NCBI GenBank assembly: GCA_016867505.1
Contig: VGJH01000041.1
Coordinates: 1-8,427, forward strand
DNA: 8,427 bases
Direction of reading: 5' to 3'
Origin: Candidatus Bathyarchaeota archaeon
GTDB lineage: Archaea; Thermoproteota; Bathyarchaeia; TCS64
Shown piece after piece: positions 1-7,054 of the stretch. How positions within the stretch are numbered: position 1 is the stretch's first letter; every line of letters begins with the position of its first letter. The notes under the pieces are model-generated. The model worked only from the letters and a program-made list of their open reading frames with translations. It was not told the origin of the DNA and did no database searches. The position numbers and the translations under genes are program-made.

Positions 1-485
1 CTCAAGGAATTAACCCTTTAGTTAAACCGGATTTATTTGTTGTTTTTGGTAATGGGAGTTATGTTATTGATGTTAATGGCGATGATTTAGTCTCCATCTC
101 TAAGGTTGCATATGATTTAGAATTGAAACTAATTAGAGAAGGATATTATGTAGGTCATGCCTCGGAGGATGATTCATCAAAAATGCTTGCCTCAGGTAAG
201 ATTAGTTCAATTATATGTCCTCCTTTAATTTCAAAAGAGCAGGTTGTGAAAATTGCTGTTAGTGGAAAGGTTTTTGCACCAAAATCCACTAGGCATAAGC
301 TTCCAGCAAGGCCTATTGGGGCTGGAGTGCCATTGACTTTATTGAATGATCTCGATTTGAGCGTTGAAGCAGTAAATATTAGATTAAGACGCATCCTTGA
401 AGAGAGAAAATTAACTAAGGTTTCACCTGGTAGTGTTTTTTATGGGAGAAAATACGATGAGACACTCTATGTTTTCAATTCTTAA
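1..485 (+). CDS. Conserved-looking protein of unknown function, 5'-truncated
   Basis: The frame is open from the left edge (codons in phase from base 3) to TAA at 483-485, giving about 160 C-terminal residues; the start lies outside the window. An internal ATG-like start at 123 is actually TTG and is not needed. The visible part begins with an alpha/beta-like stretch (KPDLFVVFGNGSYVIDV), then a region containing HKLPARPIGAGVPLTLL, and ends in a basic helical segment (VNIRLRRILEERKLTKV) followed by a short beta-like tail. The HxxPARP stretch looks like a family signature, but I cannot name the family. No membrane segment or signal is visible. Its last 11 bp overlap the 3' end of the convergent phosphoribosyltransferase gene. 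I am confident that it is coding because of the clean long frame and protein-like composition; the function is not assigned. Confidence 0.75.
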   Translation, partial: QGINPLVKPDLFVVFGNGSYVIDVNGDDLVSISKVAYDLELKLIREGYYVGHASEDDSSKMLASGKISSIICPPLISKEQVVKIAVSGKVFAPKSTRHKLPARPIGAGVPLTLLNDLDLSVEAVNIRLRRILEERKLTKVSPGSVFYGRKYDETLYVFNS

Positions 486-1068
486 GAAAATATTTCTTGA
501 CTGCTTTTTTAGTGAATCCCATATTCAATAATTTTGATACTATAGTTTCTGTGTTATTACCAATATTATTTAGTTCACTTGAAATTTCTTTGATTGTTTC
601 TTTTATTTCCCAAGGATAAATTATCCAATCATCAACTTGTAAAACATAATAATCTGGGATATAGCTACTTTTTGGTTTAAGGTGTAATGTCGCAGTTTTT
701 ATCTCCTCAGGATTTTTTCCTTTAATATGTTCTTTTGCTTTGAGAATGGATTTTCCTGTATCCGATACATCGTCCACCAGTAAAACCTTGTGACCTAGTA
801 AATCTGAGTTAATAGGGAAAATAACCACTGGTTCAGACGGTTGATCAATCTTCTTATAAGACTCTACTTGAATACTTGTGAGTTTTTTAATTGAAAGCTT
901 ATCACAGAGGATTCGTGCTGGTTCAAATCCCCCTCTACTTATTGCTATGATTAGGTCTGGTTTGTATCCATCCTTTATTATTAGATTATACAGTTTGTCA
1001 ACTAAATTTTCGATGTCGTTATGGTTAAGGTGGATGAATCTTTTTTCCTCTAAGCTTTTAATGACCAT
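475..1068 (-). CDS. Purine phosphoribosyltransferase (COG2236-like)
   Basis: A 197-residue type I phosphoribosyltransferase, which would transfer a ribose-5-phosphate from PRPP to a purine base (hypoxanthine, guanine or xanthine) in cytosolic salvage. Seen directly: the pyrophosphate loop AISRGG at residues 42-47, the PRPP-binding loop VLLVDDVSDTGKS at 95-107 with its paired acidic residues, and DDWIIYPWE at 146-154, whose aromatic residues in this family contact the base. The core resembles archaeal Gpt/COG2236 proteins; the exact base specificity cannot be read from sequence. Residues about 165-197 form an extra helical tail containing LLNMGF. ATG at 1066-1068 is chosen because it is the only good start and a TATA-like run lies about 30 bp upstream; no Shine-Dalgarno is visible, so the message may be nearly leaderless. 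It lies 49 bp downstream of the SPFH gene and converges with the gene to its left. Confidence 0.88.
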   Translation of the reverse strand: MVIKSLEEKRFIHLNHNDIENLVDKLYNLIIKDGYKPDLIIAISRGGFEPARILCDKLSIKKLTSIQVESYKKIDQPSEPVVIFPINSDLLGHKVLLVDDVSDTGKSILKAKEHIKGKNPEEIKTATLHLKPKSSYIPDYYVLQVDDWIIYPWEIKETIKEISSELNNIGNNTETIVSKLLNMGFTKKAVKKYFLKN

Positions 1069-1092
1069 TATTAAAAATAGTATTAGTTATAA

Positions 1093-1107
1093 TGAATTTA
1101 AAAAATA
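1093..1107 (-). promoter_or_regulatory. Candidate TATA box for the phosphoribosyltransferase gene
   Basis: The short gap between the SPFH gene and the phosphoribosyltransferase gene contains, read on the minus strand, a T-run followed by TTTTAAATT, centred about 32 bp upstream of the ATG. In archaea transcription starts about 25 bp after the TATA box, which would place the RNA 5' end within a few bases of the ATG. This agrees with the lack of a ribosome binding site. The assignment rests on position and composition only. Confidence 0.3.
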
Positions 1108-1117
1108 ATGGGTGTTA

Positions 1118-2050
1118 TTACTTGCCTACAGGTGCTCCCTGTAGTAGTAATGTAACGTTTTCGTCTCCGATTAGTGTTGATGGTAGCTGTCCATCCCATT
1201 CCTGGATCCATGCATATTGTAGATAATATGGGTTGTCTGCAATCTTCTTGTTAATTAACTCAATCTGGTACGCTGTTGCTTCAGCAATTACTTTTGTAGC
1301 ATTGGCCTCTGACTCTGCTTTAATGATTTGAGCTTGCGCTTCACCTTCAGCTTTAGCAATAGCTGCTTTCTTCTCTGCTTCAGCTTGAATAACTTTCTGC
1401 TGGGCTTCAGCCGTGATTTGTTTAAGCTTATTCTCTGCTTCTAATGCTTTCTGCTGCTGAGTTACTTTGTCTTCAATTGCCTTCGTAAAGCTTTGACTAA
1501 ACTCGAAGTTTGTGATTGACACGGATTCAACAATTATGTGGAATCTATCCAGGTGGTCTTCAAGTGTAGATTCGAATCTTGTTTTAACGTCTGGTCTTTT
1601 AGTGATTAATTCTTCAGCTGTGAAACCAGCGGTGACTGCTTTAATTGATTCTTGGATGTTTGGATTGATGACTCTTTGTTCAGCTTCAAGCTGTAGTGTA
1701 GTATAGATCTCCATAACCCAGTTAGGATCAAGCCTGTAGTTGACAGCTATCGTTGTTCCAACATCTTGTAGATCTGAAGAAGCTGCTGTCTCTGTTGTCT
1801 CTGCTTTCTGTACCTGAACATTCATCATCACAACTTGTTGTGCGATTGGTATCTTGAAGTGGAGTCCTTCATTGAAGGTTGCTGTGGGTTTACCCCATGT
1901 TAATAATACTCCTCGATAGCCCGCATTGACAGTGACGAATGAGTTACTCAATAAAACTATGCCAACTATGATAATGAATAATCCAATTATACCTATTTTT
2001 GCGTTTCGTGAGAGTCCTGAAACTCTTCTACTTGGTTGTTCATATACCAT
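1118..2050 (-). CDS. SPFH/Band 7 (prohibitin-like) membrane protein
   Basis: A 310-residue protein of the stomatin/prohibitin/flotillin/HflK-C superfamily, which forms large membrane-anchored rings that organise membrane patches and in several systems regulate membrane proteases. Seen directly: a basic N-terminus, one membrane helix at about residues 18-36 (IGIIGLFIIIVGIVLL), the SPFH domain at about 40-190 with the prohibitin-like GLHFKIP and ITNFEFSQSF segments, then a long Ala/Glu/Lys/Gln-rich coiled coil at about 190-265. The C-terminal part (YLQYAWIQEWDGQLPSTLIG, then LLLQG) matches the usual prohibitin ending. ATG at 2048-2050 is preceded on the minus strand by AAAGGAGGG, a strong ribosome site with somewhat long spacing (about 11-12 nt). 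It is the first gene of a short leftward unit and is divergent from nadM. The substrate or partner protease is not visible here. Confidence 0.92.
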   Translation of the reverse strand: MVYEQPSRRVSGLSRNAKIGIIGLFIIIVGIVLLSNSFVTVNAGYRGVLLTWGKPTATFNEGLHFKIPIAQQVVMMNVQVQKAETTETAASSDLQDVGTTIAVNYRLDPNWVMEIYTTLQLEAEQRVINPNIQESIKAVTAGFTAEELITKRPDVKTRFESTLEDHLDRFHIIVESVSITNFEFSQSFTKAIEDKVTQQQKALEAENKLKQITAEAQQKVIQAEAEKKAAIAKAEGEAQAQIIKAESEANATKVIAEATAYQIELINKKIADNPYYLQYAWIQEWDGQLPSTLIGDENVTLLLQGAPVGK

Positions 2051-2060
2051 ATCTATATTT

Positions 2061-2070
2061 TCCCTCCTTT
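2061..2070 (-). promoter_or_regulatory. Shine-Dalgarno of the SPFH gene
   Basis: On the minus strand this reads AAAGGAGGGA, complementary to the archaeal 16S rRNA 3' end, and it sits about 11 nt before the ATG at 2050. It supports that start and implies a leadered transcript, unlike the downstream phosphoribosyltransferase gene. Confidence 0.6.
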
Positions 2071-2073
2071 CAA

Positions 2074-2090
2074 GATCGGTTTACGATCGG
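2074..2090 (-). repeat. Tandem CCGATC repeat, candidate operator
   Basis: On the minus strand the motif CCGATC occurs twice, separated by GTAAA, so the copies are 11 bp apart start to start, about one helical turn. The pair lies just upstream of the Shine-Dalgarno of the SPFH gene, about where transcription would begin if the TATA-like TAAATATATC at 2107-2116 is used. Same-face spacing near a start site is what a repressor operator would look like, but no regulator is identified. Confidence 0.35.
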
Positions 2091-2106
2091 ACTATAGTTA
2101 CCTTAT

Positions 2107-2116
2107 GATATATTTA
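2107..2116 (-). promoter_or_regulatory. Candidate TATA box for the SPFH gene
   Basis: On the minus strand the sequence TAAATATATC lies about 57-66 bp before the SPFH start codon. A transcript starting about 25 bp downstream would have a leader of roughly 35 nt that includes the GGAGG ribosome site. A nearby 10-bp palindrome, GGTATATACC at 2124-2133, is an alternative core element. Assigned by position and composition only. Confidence 0.35.
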
Positions 2117-2256
2117 GGGAAAAGGTATATACCAATAGTAGAATATTTTTTCTATATAGATATTTAATTGAAGTAAAATTATCTTTTAAACCAAAATTCA
2201 ACAGAAACAATTAAAGGATAAGCACGCATGTTTCATTAAACCAGACGTGATGAGAA

Positions 2257-2796
2257 ATGACGAGAGCTCTATTTGTTGGTAGATTTCAACCATTCCATCT
2301 TGGTCACCTACATGCAATTGAAACAATTCTTCACGAGATTGATGATTTAATTATCGTAGTTGGTAGTGCTCAGATGAGTCATGAGCATGATAATCCCTTC
2401 ACTGCTGGGGAAAGACTTGAAATGATTCAGGCTGCACTTGATGATGCCAAGATTGATCGGAAAAGATACTTATTGATACCTATCTCAGATGCTCCAAGTC
2501 ATAGAACCTGGGTAAGCTATGTAGAGTCTCAGGCTCCTCGATTCACAGTTGTGTATTCCAATCAATCACTAACGAGAAGGCTGCTAGTCGAAGCAGGTTA
2601 TGAAGTTAGGACAATAAAATTGTATGAACGGCAAATGTATGAAGCAACTGAGATTAGAAAAAGGATCCTTGACAACGAAGACTGGAGTGACTTAGTTCCC
2701 CCCTCAATTTATAGAATTGTGAAGGAGATCGATGGAGAGAACCGCATACGAGATCTGGCAAAAACTGATTCAATTAACAAATCCAAAAATGGATGA
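2257..2796 (+). CDS. nadM: Nicotinamide-nucleotide adenylyltransferase (archaeal NadM type)
   Basis: A 179-residue cytosolic nucleotidyltransferase that joins nicotinamide mononucleotide and ATP to give NAD and pyrophosphate, the last step of NAD synthesis or salvage. Seen directly: the N-terminal GRFQPFHLGH at residues 8-17, whose HxGH (14-17) grips the ATP phosphates; NPFTAGERLEMI at 46-57; YSNQSL at 100-105; and EATEIRKRI at 129-137, corresponding to the second nucleotidyltransferase signature (ISSTxIR-like), followed by VPPSIYRIV. Length and motif order match archaeal NadM (about 170-180 residues). ATG at 2257 is preceded by GTGAT five bases upstream, a good archaeal ribosome site. It is the first gene of the long rightward block, and its TGA overlaps the next gene's ATG (ATGA). 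Confidence 0.95.
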   Translation: MTRALFVGRFQPFHLGHLHAIETILHEIDDLIIVVGSAQMSHEHDNPFTAGERLEMIQAALDDAKIDRKRYLLIPISDAPSHRTWVSYVESQAPRFTVVYSNQSLTRRLLVEAGYEVRTIKLYERQMYEATEIRKRILDNEDWSDLVPPSIYRIVKEIDGENRIRDLAKTDSINKSKNG

Positions 2797-3467
2797 AACG
2801 TAGGATGACTCAATATCTCCAGATTGATAAAAAACTACACCAAAATTTTTTAGGATTATCCGCTAGAATTAAAATAATTGATGGAGTAAAAATTTATGAG
2901 GAATCTAGAAACCTCGAAGATTACAAGATAGAAGTCATCAAAAAAATTAAAGATAAATGGAATATTGATGAGCTAAAAGAAGATCCAATATTCCGGGCAT
3001 ACCGAGATTTTTTTTGGAAGGTCAAAATAGATCCTACAAAGAATAGACCCGCATCAGAAGCAATAATTAGAAGAATATTAAGAGAATCACCTTTCCCAAA
3101 AATCAACACTTTGGTTGACTCCTATAATCTTGCATCAGCAGAATCAGGTATTCCCTTTGCTGCCTTTGATCTTGATAAGTTGAAGGGAGAGCCATTGATG
3201 CGTGAGGCTAAGACAAATGAAGTTTTCTTAGGTATAGGAATGGAGAAACCAGTGAATCTAACTGGTGGAGAAGTTGTAATCCAAGACGAAGAAAAACTGA
3301 TCGCAGTTTATCCATATAGAGATGCTGATTATAGTAAGGTCACCATCAAAACTGTGAGAATACATCTAATGACATGTGGTGTACCTAATATCACTGATAA
3401 CAAACTCGAAAGTGCAGAAAACCTTGCTGTATCAAATATTCTAAGATTCTGCGGTGGCACAATATAA
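2793..3467 (+). CDS. Stand-alone B3/B4-domain protein (COG3382-like)
   Basis: A 224-residue protein resembling the B3/B4 domain of the phenylalanyl-tRNA synthetase beta chain, where that domain hydrolyses mischarged tRNA. Free-standing versions (COG3382) are common in prokaryotes and are annotated as putative tRNA- or nucleic-acid-binding; their function is not settled. Seen directly: an N-terminal segment of about 65 residues, then the B3/B4-like core from about residue 67 (FRAYRDFFWKVKIDPTKNRP, followed by SEAIIRRIL, and LVDSYNLASAESGIPFAAFD at 107-126), a LTGGEVV turn at 156-162 and a final AENLAVSNILRF helix. The ATG at 2793 overlaps the nadM stop by 4 bp, implying coupled translation; an ATG at 2805 is a possible alternative. 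It is followed closely by rtcA, which suggests but does not show an RNA-related role. Confidence 0.82.
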   Translation: MKRRMTQYLQIDKKLHQNFLGLSARIKIIDGVKIYEESRNLEDYKIEVIKKIKDKWNIDELKEDPIFRAYRDFFWKVKIDPTKNRPASEAIIRRILRESPFPKINTLVDSYNLASAESGIPFAAFDLDKLKGEPLMREAKTNEVFLGIGMEKPVNLTGGEVVIQDEEKLIAVYPYRDADYSKVTIKTVRIHLMTCGVPNITDNKLESAENLAVSNILRFCGGTI

Positions 3468-3473
3468 TAGAAT

Positions 3474-3481
3474 GGAGGGTG
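3474..3481 (+). promoter_or_regulatory. Strong Shine-Dalgarno deciding the rtcA start
   Basis: GGAGGGTG lies 21 bp or less after the end of the B3/B4 gene and 7-9 nt before CTG at 3489, the ideal spacing. It is far too distant (over 30 nt) from the ATG at 3513, so it supports initiation at the non-standard CTG codon, where the conserved protein sequence begins. Confidence 0.6.
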
Positions 3482-3488
3482 TTCTCTT

Positions 3489-4550
3489 CTGTTAACGATT
3501 GATGGATCACTGATGGAGGGTGGTGGGCAGCTACTCCGCATGGCCACTGCATACAGTGCCATTTTGGGTATACCAATAAAATTTATTAAAATACGTGAAA
3601 ACCGTGATGATCCGGGGTTAAAACCTCAGCACTTAACAACACTGAAAGCATTAATCAGAATTTGTGAAGCTGAAACAGATGGAACGTATTTAGGAAGCAG
3701 GGAGATTGAGTTTACTCCTAGAGATATTCACGGCGGAAACTACAATTTTGATATTGGCACAGCAGGAAGCATTAGCCTTTTTTTGCAATGTATTGCTCCT
3801 GTTGCATCATTCGCTGATTCAAAGATTAAAATTCGTGTAACTGGTGGAACAAATGTGATCTGGTCACCTCCACTAGCTAATGTTGAGAATGTGATCTGGA
3901 AAGGATACAGAATGATGGGATTCAGCGGGAGTATGAAAGTTCTTAGAGAAGGATTCTACCCCAGAGGCGGTGGCATTGTTGAAGCAATTTTTAATCCCAT
4001 TAAAAATTATTCGGCTCTAATAGGTTTAAAACCTGTTATCAATAAAATTAGAGGTCTTTCAATATCTGGCAAGTTGCCAAACCATGTAGCTGAGAGACAA
4101 GCCGACTCCGCAAAGAAAACGTTATCACCACTAGCTTATGATAAGCAGATTCAGATTTTAGCTATTCCAAAGAATGTTGAACCATACTCGCCTGGAAGTG
4201 TGATTACTCTTTGGACAGAAGGTAACTGCTTATTGGGAGCAGATTGTTTAGGTGAGAGAAACAAGTCTGCAGAGAATGTTGGTAAAGAGGCAGCTTTGAG
4301 ATTAATAGAGGAAGTAGGTTCAGGGGCTTACGCGGACAAGTACGTTGCTGATACCCTGATTATGCCCGTTTCCTTAGCTGAAGGAGAATCCTTAATCACA
4401 GTAAGTAATTTGAGTAACCATACTATGACAGCTATTAACTTAGCAAAAACGATGACTGGAGCAGAGTTTAACGTAATCGGAGAGATAGGCAAACCAAGCA
4501 AAATTAGCTGCAAAGGCATAAAAAAATTGAACCAGAGTTGGAAAAGCTAG
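3489..4550 (+). CDS. rtcA: RNA 3'-terminal phosphate cyclase, CTG start
   Basis: RtcA converts a 3'-phosphate RNA end to a 2',3'-cyclic phosphate using ATP through an enzyme-AMP (histidine) intermediate. Seen directly, numbered from the proposed CTG start (353 residues): TIDGSLMEGGGQLLR at about 3-17, DPGLKPQHLTTLKAL at 41-55, the TAGSISLFLQ segment near 92-101, TGGTNVIWSPP at 118-128, PRGGG at 158-162, and SNHTMTAINLAKTMTGAEF near 309-327 with the expected catalytic His311. The first ATG in frame (3513) would drop the conserved first strand and the TIDGSL turn. No ATG, GTG or TTG lies between it and the in-frame stop TAG at 3468-3470, but CTG at 3489 lies 9 nt after GGAGGG (3474-3479) and gives the expected N-terminus LLTIDGS. 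A Met replaces the usual Gly before EGGGQ. Confidence 0.93.
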   Translation: MLTIDGSLMEGGGQLLRMATAYSAILGIPIKFIKIRENRDDPGLKPQHLTTLKALIRICEAETDGTYLGSREIEFTPRDIHGGNYNFDIGTAGSISLFLQCIAPVASFADSKIKIRVTGGTNVIWSPPLANVENVIWKGYRMMGFSGSMKVLREGFYPRGGGIVEAIFNPIKNYSALIGLKPVINKIRGLSISGKLPNHVAERQADSAKKTLSPLAYDKQIQILAIPKNVEPYSPGSVITLWTEGNCLLGADCLGERNKSAENVGKEAALRLIEEVGSGAYADKYVADTLIMPVSLAEGESLITVSNLSNHTMTAINLAKTMTGAEFNVIGEIGKPSKISCKGIKKLNQSWKS

Positions 4551-4552
4551 GC

Positions 4553-4560
4553 TTTTAAAA
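4553..4560 (+). promoter_or_regulatory. Candidate TATA box before the XPB gene
   Basis: TTTTAAAA lies just after the rtcA stop codon and 38 bp before the XPB start. A transcript starting about 25 bp downstream would have a short leader containing the GGGAG ribosome site at 4590-4594. This may be an internal promoter for the XPB-bax1-psmB part of the block. Evidence is position and composition only. Confidence 0.3.
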
Positions 4561-4598
4561 TTGGTAGGCACCACGAGTAATCATCAGTAGGGAGCGAT

Positions 4599-5900
4599 TT
4601 GATCACAATCAGTTTCCAAAATGGCGAGGTATTGATCAAGGAAAATGGTACAGTCAGAAAGCTTCCTGCATATAAGTATAAAGAAATAATTTCAGAGTAT
4701 GAGTATCTCAAGGCTTCAATAGATAATCAGGCATTAGCAGCCCCGAAATGCCCCACTCTTAACTCAAATTATACTCCAAGAGATTATCAGAGTGAAGCTT
4801 TGGAAAATTGGGTTCAAGCTGGGTGCTCAGGAGTTGTGGTTTTACCTACTGGTGCAGGAAAAACCGTGTTGGCAATAAAAGCAATGGAGAAGTTGCAGGT
4901 TTCAACTCTCATCATTGTGCCGACTCTTGTTCTCGTTGACCAGTGGAGAAGAACTTTGGTTGATGCGTTCAAAGTTGATGTGGGTTCTCTTGGTGGTGGT
5001 TCAGCAGATATTAAACCAATAACTGTTTCAACTTATGATTCTGCTAGATTAAGGAGTAGGGAACTTGGAAACAAGTTTATGTTCATTATTTTTGATGAGG
5101 TTCACCACCTTCCATCGCCGATGAATGCTAGAATTGCTTACAATTACTTGGCACCATATCGATTAGGTTTAACAGCGACTGTTGGAAATGACCCGGATTC
5201 CAACGATATTCTGTTTGATGTGATTGGAGGTATAGTGTATGAGAGAGCAGTTGATGATCTTGCTGGTAAACATCTGAGTGATTACACTATCAAAACAATA
5301 AAGTTGCCACTTAATCCTGATGAAAAACTTGAATATGATAGGCTTTTTACTATTTACAGAAATTTCCTTTTAAGAAGAAATTATCGGATGAAAAGTGCAA
5401 GGGATTATCTACGATTTGTGAAGATGAGTGGAAGAGACCTTGAAGCTAGAAGGGCACTCCTTTCACGTAATTCAGCAATGGATATTGCCTTAAATGCAAA
5501 AAGTAAAATCAATTACCTAAAGGATCTGCTTAATACAAATCCAACAGAAAAAACCCTGATATTCACAAGACATAACAAACTCGTCTACAAAATCAGCCGT
5601 GAATTCCTGATTCCATCTATCACCCATCAAACAATGGCTGAAGAGAGGCAAGAGATACTTGACAACTTTAGAAGGGGAACTTACATGAGAATCATAACCA
5701 GTCAAGTACTAGATGAAGGGGTAGATGTGCCAGACGCTTCTATGGCAATTATTCTAAGTGGAACAGGTAGCAACAGGGCATTCATACAGAGGCTTGGTAG
5801 AATTCTAAGAAAAAAGGAGGCAAAAAAGGCTGTTTTGTACGAGATTGTGAGTTTAGATACCGCTGAGACCAGGATCAGCTGGAGGCGTAAGCAGAGTTGA
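4599..5900 (+). CDS. xpb: XPB-family DNA helicase (archaeal XPB), RED motif altered
   Basis: A 433-residue superfamily 2 helicase related to the eukaryotic TFIIH/NER helicase XPB; archaeal XPB works with Bax1 on damaged DNA. Seen directly: an N-terminal damage-recognition-like segment of about 55 residues, TPRDYQ at 59-64, Walker A LPTGAGKT at 82-89, DEVHH at 166-170, LTAT at 191-194, a thumb-like helical insert about 240-305, SQVLDEGVDVP at 368-378 and QRLGRILR at 397-404. The sequence is collinear with Archaeoglobus XPB as I recall it, including FTRHNKLVY at 322-330. The Arg-Glu-Asp (RED) motif expected just after LTAT is replaced by Asn197-Asp198-Pro199. The start is TTG at 4599, preceded by GGGAG with short spacing; it yields MITISFQNGEV. 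The gene overlaps bax1 at its stop codon, as expected for the pair. Confidence 0.95.
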   Translation: MITISFQNGEVLIKENGTVRKLPAYKYKEIISEYEYLKASIDNQALAAPKCPTLNSNYTPRDYQSEALENWVQAGCSGVVVLPTGAGKTVLAIKAMEKLQVSTLIIVPTLVLVDQWRRTLVDAFKVDVGSLGGGSADIKPITVSTYDSARLRSRELGNKFMFIIFDEVHHLPSPMNARIAYNYLAPYRLGLTATVGNDPDSNDILFDVIGGIVYERAVDDLAGKHLSDYTIKTIKLPLNPDEKLEYDRLFTIYRNFLLRRNYRMKSARDYLRFVKMSGRDLEARRALLSRNSAMDIALNAKSKINYLKDLLNTNPTEKTLIFTRHNKLVYKISREFLIPSITHQTMAEERQEILDNFRRGTYMRIITSQVLDEGVDVPDASMAIILSGTGSNRAFIQRLGRILRKKEAKKAVLYEIVSLDTAETRISWRRKQS

Positions 5901-7054
5901 TGCTTCCAACAGATTTAATCCGTGCTCATCGTACAAAAGAGAAGATACTTCCAGATTATGCGAGGGAAGAGTATATTGGGTTAGCAAAAACGCTGGTAAC
6001 TGTCTATAAAGAGCATATAGATAAGCCAAGAGCCACGCTAAGTGAAGCCTTACAGGATTGTGAAGAACTGGGGTATGATTTTAAGTTGGTCCGAGGGCTA
6101 ACTGAGGTTCTAAACTCATGTAGCATCTTCGGAATCCGATCCATTTTACCTGCTTTACCTGTGAGGAAAGCACTCTTTGAGGAAGCAGCAAAGTATCCTG
6201 TAAAAAGTGAGGCTGATAGACAAAAAATTTTGTCTGAAGTAGCTACAAGGTTTAAAGTCAATCAAAAAGATCTGGAAGAAAGCATGTATGCTGATCTCCT
6301 TGAGGAGCAGCAACTCATCGACTTTAAAGCACCTGAGCCAGAGGTGCTGTATCAAAGATACAATTTTGCTTTAATAATTTCATTATTAACGTATGCAACA
6401 AGATTAAGTGTCAGTTTTATAGGGAAAGACAATAAAATCGAAGATCTATCAGAAAATTTAGCCACACCAAAGATAGCCTTAGGTAAGATTACCCAGATTA
6501 CTTTTGAATTAAAACCAACCAAACAGGTATCCACGAGGGGTAGCAAAATAGAAGATATTATAACGAAAATATTGCTAAAAAATGATTGGAAAATTAGTGC
6601 AGATGTCTCTTATCCACCAAGATATAAGGTTCCTAGGCTTTTAGAGCTTGAAAAAAATCTTCATGGTAAACTGCTGAAAGAAGACCCTGTTGAGGAGGAA
6701 CTAGTAATTGAGGTCAGGCCTTCTCAGAAGAAGAGTAAGTTTGGTGAGATTATCTTTATTGAGGAAACCGCAAACAAGCAGGGTATTACTGATAGAGAAC
6801 TGTTGAAGCAAATTCAAGCTGAGAAAATAAAATATGTAGATTTGGGAGGTATACTTATCCATCCCTCAAAACTTGAATCAATTAAAAATGACCTTACCGA
6901 AGCTGAAGATGATGACTTGAAAAACTATAGAAGAATACTGAAGAGCCATGGATGCAAGAATCCCATCATGCTTTTAGAAGCTTTGAATTATATCATCGAG
7001 CCAACAGGAGAGAAAGGCAGAGTCAAAGTTTATTCTCTTAGAAAAAATTAGCAA
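5900..7054 (+). CDS. bax1: Bax1 (DUF790), XPB-partner protein with divergent nuclease region
   Basis: Bax1 (binder of archaeal XPB, DUF790/COG3372) is a DNA nuclease that forms a heterodimer with XPB. The N-terminal half matches the family well: MLPTDLIRAH at the start, RGLTEVLN near residues 65-72, then LEESMYADLLEEQQL about 125-139 and LYQRYNFALIISLLTYATRL about 150-169 (numbered from ATG at 5900). The C-terminal half is divergent: after GSKIEDIITKILLKNDW at about 214-230 I do not find the PDF and EIVGFW-type segments I expect of the nuclease domain; the closest is LVIEVRP at about 268-274. ATG at 5900 is chosen over TTG at 5897 because MLPxDL is the usual N-terminus; it overlaps the XPB stop by one base (TGATG). 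The stop TAG ends at base 7051, so the coding part is 5900-7051 and the listed end is a few bases generous. Distance to psmB is about 48 bp. Confidence 0.9.

Noticed and set aside
1300..1480. Nucleotide repeats (TTCAGC/TGCTT-like runs) within the SPFH gene
   Set aside because: They only reflect the Ala/Glu/Gln-rich coiled coil normal for this family, not a separate repeat element.
3471..3513. rtcA as a frameshifted pseudogene
   Set aside because: All conserved RtcA segments after the start lie in a single frame with the catalytic His kept, and a well-placed Shine-Dalgarno explains a CTG start without any frameshift.
3329..3576. Two minus-strand open frames over the B3/B4-rtcA junction
   Set aside because: They are antisense to two well-supported genes, overlap each other in different frames and have low-complexity, unprotein-like composition.
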